Source: Pseudoalteromonas shioyasakiensis
Lineage (GTDB): Bacteria > Pseudomonadota > Gammaproteobacteria > Enterobacterales > Alteromonadaceae
Reading direction: 5' to 3'
Length of the DNA: 64,000 bases
NCBI RefSeq assembly: GCF_001550135.1
Contig: NZ_LRUE01000015.1
Location: forward strand, 310,001 to 374,000
Shown: piece by piece, positions 63,854-64,000 of the stretch
How the letters are laid out: every line of letters begins with the position of its first letter
Numbering within the stretch: position 1 is the stretch's first letter
Notes under the pieces: model-generated
Told to the model about the DNA's origin: nothing
The model's database searches: none
What the model saw: the letters and a program-made list of their open reading frames with translations, nothing else
Program-made: the position numbers and the translations under genes

Positions 63854-64000
63854 GTTAGCGAGTTACAAGGGGAAAGTTTCGAGTTACAAGAGTAAAGTTT
63901 GCAAGTTACAAGAGTAAAGTTTGTAGGAGGCGTTTTAACGCCGAACATGAAGCAGCGATTTTATATCGCGTCCCAGAGCCTAAATCCTAGAGCCTAATGT
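63854..64000. repeat. Mosaic GTAG-hairpin repeat cluster F, cut by the window end
   Basis: Three 22-bp units (63854-63921) follow directly on the GbsR stop codon. Then come M1 with intact GTAG head (63923-63942), M2 with a changed GAAG head (63949-63969) and M3 from about 63974 to the end. The order array-M1-M2-M3 matches clusters D, E and (reversed) C. Confidence 0.88.

Overview
The window looks like a chromosomal segment of a marine gammaproteobacterium of the order Alteromonadales, most like Pseudoalteromonas. The reasons are the AT-rich composition, three large TonB-dependent receptors, a DUF3450/TtpC/ExbB/ExbD/TonB/TPR energy-transducing operon, two Cache-type chemoreceptors, c-di-GMP enzymes and a mannose-type sugar locus. 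This is inferred from gene content; no rRNA or tRNA gene is present to test it.

Layout. 1-5.7 kb: the end of a cation efflux gene, then a PepSY protein, a DUF3703 protein and a siderophore receptor behind a Fur-like box, then two bacterioferritin subunits with complementary active sites. 5.7-10.7 kb: small envelope, regulatory and hypothetical genes separated by mosaic hairpin repeats. 10.8-15.4 kb: the histidine-degradation operon hutH-hutU (hutU of the long, eukaryote-like form) with a divergent LysR regulator. 15.3-22 kb: small membrane, lipoprotein and DUF genes, a frame-broken small gene, a voltage-gated channel and two more repeat clusters. 22-29 kb: an EAL phosphodiesterase, a chemoreceptor, a PaiB-like protein, asd, a YegS-like lipid kinase and a 265-bp MITE-like element. 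29.1-40.5 kb: a transport unit made of a TonB-dependent receptor, a 917-residue internally duplicated lipoprotein and a six-gene TonB energy operon. 40.8-49 kb: an acetyltransferase, a DsbA-like protein, a diguanylate cyclase, a second chemoreceptor, and a sugar locus (transporter, AGE-family isomerase, fructokinase) that shares palindromic operators with the chemoreceptor. 49-58.8 kb: envelope proteins, an RNA methyltransferase, YcgN, a DUF885 lipoprotein, an amidohydrolase and a third receptor. 58.8-62 kb: a decaying accessory patch with unknown membrane-anchored proteins, a frame-broken small membrane protein and a DUF2971 remnant. 62-64 kb: a zinc alcohol dehydrogenase and a GbsR/MarR regulator.

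The most unusual signal is a family of short intergenic modules. At least six sequence-distinct hairpins (called M1, M2, M4, M5, M6 and M7 here) each carry a GTAG head just before the stem, which is the layout of REP sequences handled by RAYT transposases. They are assembled in a partly fixed order into mosaics at six loci (7.3, 9.1, 10.1, 20.3, 21.35 and 63.85 kb), often next to a 22-bp tandem array that begins within 0-3 nt of a stop codon. No RAYT gene is in the window. Other points of interest are two genes broken exactly at A-run slippery heptamers, the split-function bacterioferritin pair and the chemoreceptor/sugar operator link.
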